DNA from: CAZOIA01 sp964579675
GTDB lineage: Bacteria; Planctomycetota; Phycisphaerae; UBA1845; PWPN01
Direction of reading: 5' to 3'
NCBI GenBank assembly: GCA_964579675.1
Contig: CAZOIA010000098.1
Coordinates: 1-21,353 of the forward strand
Length of the DNA: 21,353 nucleotides
Shown here: positions 20,058-21,353 of the stretch, in pieces
How the letters are laid out: every line of letters starts with the position of its first letter
Numbering within the stretch: the first letter of the stretch is position 1
Notes under the pieces: generated by a model
What the model saw: the letters and a program-made list of their open reading frames with translations, nothing else
What the model was told of the DNA's origin: nothing
Database searches by the model: none
Translations under genes and position numbers: made by a program

Positions 20058-21014
20058 ATGCGCCTGTCCATTGTCGTCCCCTGCTTCAATGAAGCTCATG
20101 GCGTGGCCGAGTTGTATCGCCAGCTCGATGCCGTCGGTGCCCAACTCACCGGCCAAGCCGACGGGTCCGTGAGCCAGATCGAGTTCGTTCTTGTGGACGA
20201 CGGCAGCAGGGACGGGACGCTCGAAAAGCTCAAGGAGCTGGCGGCTCGGGACCCCCGGGTCCGGGTTCTGGCGCTTTCGCGGAACTTCGGTCATCAGGCG
20301 GCCCTGTCCGCCGGCATCGACCATGCCACGGGCGAGGCGGTGGTGGTCATGGACGCCGACCTGCAACATCCCCCGGAGCTGATTGTTCAATTCGTCGCCA
20401 AGTGGCGGGAAGGGTACGACCTGGTTTACGCCTACCGGGAGGGCGTCCGGCCCCGCTTCGGGTATCGGATCATCAATGCCCTGATGAAGGTTTCGGTTCC
20501 GCCGGAGTCGGCGGACTTCCGGCTCATGGATCGCCGAGTGGCCGATGCCTTTCGCCGCATGCCCGAACGGGCCCGGTTCACCCGCGGGATGTTCAGTTGG
20601 CTCGGGTTCAAGCAGATCGGCGTGGGCTATCACGAGCACGAGCGTTTTGCCGGTCGGCGTACGTACACGTTTCGGCAAACGGCGCGGATGGCCCTCAACG
20701 CGGTCCTGTCATTCTCCAGCATTCCCCTCCGAATAGCATCAATCCTGGGACTGTTTACGCTCGGGCTGGGGCTCATCTACGGGGTGTTCATCCTCTCGGC
20801 CTGGCTGGCGGGACGGGAATTCCAGCGAGGCTGGACCGGCCTGATCATGACCATCCTAATCATCGGCGGCGTGCAACTGATCTGCCTGGGGATCATTGCC
20901 GAATACGTTGGCCGAATCTTCGAGGAGGTCAAACATCGACCGCTGTACGTGGTCCGCGAGTGGATCGGGCCCGAGCGAGAACCCCAGGTCGGCGGTGGAG
21001 GCACACAGGCATAG
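20058..21014 (+). CDS. Family 2 glycosyltransferase, GtrB/polyprenyl-phosphate type
   Basis: This is a 318-residue membrane glycosyltransferase. The GT2 fold starts at once (MRLSIVVPCFNEAHGV), with the nucleotide-binding VDDGSRDGT at 46-54 and the metal-binding D99-A-D101-LQHPPE. RTYTF near 201-205 is a conserved block of the DPM/GtrB group. Two C-terminal membrane helices (about 228-250 and 260-283) are typical of bactoprenol-glucosyltransferases, which load a sugar from UDP- or GDP-sugar onto undecaprenyl phosphate at the inner membrane face for transfer to a surface polymer. GGAGG lies 4 nt before the ATG. No flippase or GT-C partner is visible within the window. Confidence 0.9.
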   Translation: MRLSIVVPCFNEAHGVAELYRQLDAVGAQLTGQADGSVSQIEFVLVDDGSRDGTLEKLKELAARDPRVRVLALSRNFGHQAALSAGIDHATGEAVVVMDADLQHPPELIVQFVAKWREGYDLVYAYREGVRPRFGYRIINALMKVSVPPESADFRLMDRRVADAFRRMPERARFTRGMFSWLGFKQIGVGYHEHERFAGRRTYTFRQTARMALNAVLSFSSIPLRIASILGLFTLGLGLIYGVFILSAWLAGREFQRGWTGLIMTILIIGGVQLICLGIIAEYVGRIFEEVKHRPLYVVREWIGPEREPQVGGGGTQA

Positions 21015-21353
21015 CAGGGCTTTCTGCTGGAATCTGTCTGGCGGATATTCACTCGCTGGGCGGGAAACGGCACTTTCGGCGACGGACCAGGTGAGTTCCT
21101 GGACGCCATCAGGTGATGGACCTGGCCTGTGTCTCAGCAGCGAATGAAGGCTGGCCACCTCGATCATCCGTCGCGGATGGGAGAGGGACGATACGCTGCT
21201 CGATCAGGATGATCGTGGTGCTGGAGGCGGCCGGCTGAACAGTCGGTCATCGCGGGGCGTGATGGGGCACCGCAATTCTTCCTGCGGCCCGTGTTGAGAC
21301 GGGTGCGTGACAGTTCCGGCGGGGACCTTCGGGCGGAGAAGGGGACGGCACCT
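21015..21353. other. Non-coding right end
   Basis: After the glycosyltransferase stop I see no frame with a credible start, codon pattern or known motif. A short gggcgggaaac string (21058 onward) recalls the dispersed repeat but is too short to call. Confidence 0.6.

Noticed and set aside
21058..21075. Third copy of the dispersed repeat
   Set aside because: Only about 11 bases (gggcgggaaac) match; the surrounding sequence is unrelated.

Overview
The window is about 21 kb of GC-rich chromosomal DNA. It holds 18 genes that I support well, plus a few weaker small reading frames. The gene content points to a planctomycete-like bacterium (Phycisphaerae or a relative): an iduronate-2-sulfatase-type secreted sulfatase, a paired M16 peptidase operon, an EtfBA/acyl-CoA dehydrogenase operon interrupted by a four-helix-bundle gene, a divergent ClpS, and several tiny predicted lipoproteins. 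This placement is inference; there is no rRNA or marker gene. A run of exactly 100 N (5754-5853) shows that this is a scaffold from a draft assembly.

Layout. (1) 181-5462, plus strand: a phosphohexomutase, then two M16-family peptidase-like proteins (the first has a degraded zinc motif, the second is intact), then a CPBP/CAAX-type membrane protease whose start overlaps the preceding stop. (2) 5579-5875: an array of palindromic 33/34-bp repeats broken by the assembly gap. (3) 5930-6286, minus strand: clpS with a recognisable promoter and terminator. (4) 6782-8269: a secreted sulfatase. (5) 8370-12517, minus strand: etfB, a four-helix-bundle gene, etfA and an acyl-CoA dehydrogenase. The four-helix-bundle gene is flanked by inverted heptanucleotide repeat arrays and looks like an insertion into the etf operon. 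(6) 12664-17402, plus strand: the most interesting segment. A small exported protein with a twin-arginine-like leader and two copies of a Cys/Tyr/Asp-rich repeat is followed by four tightly packed genes. Two encode canonical radical SAM/SPASM enzymes, one a radical SAM-like protein that has lost the third cluster cysteine, and one a protein of unknown fold with a SPASM-like cysteine tail. (7) 17587-18813, minus strand: three small predicted lipoproteins. (8) 19014-19778, minus strand: a coiled-coil/zinc-ribbon protein. (9) 20058-21014: a GtrB-like membrane glycosyltransferase.

Main hypothesis: 12761-17402 is a peptide-modification (RiPP-like) system. The substrate is the 119-residue repeat protein. 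Eight of its ten tyrosines sit in Tyr-X-(Asp/Asn) triplets, including YCD-YAN-YGD back to back in both repeats. That is the kind of aromatic-X-X motif used by three-residue-cyclophane-forming radical SAM/SPASM maturases. I do not recognise this exact gene set as a named system.

Other points: two loci carry heptanucleotide repeat arrays inserted between genes for partner subunits (M16 pair, Etf pair). A dispersed repeat of about 58 bp occurs downstream of the sulfatase and downstream of the radical SAM operon. Several conserved families carry unusual active-site residues (phosphohexomutase, ClpS).
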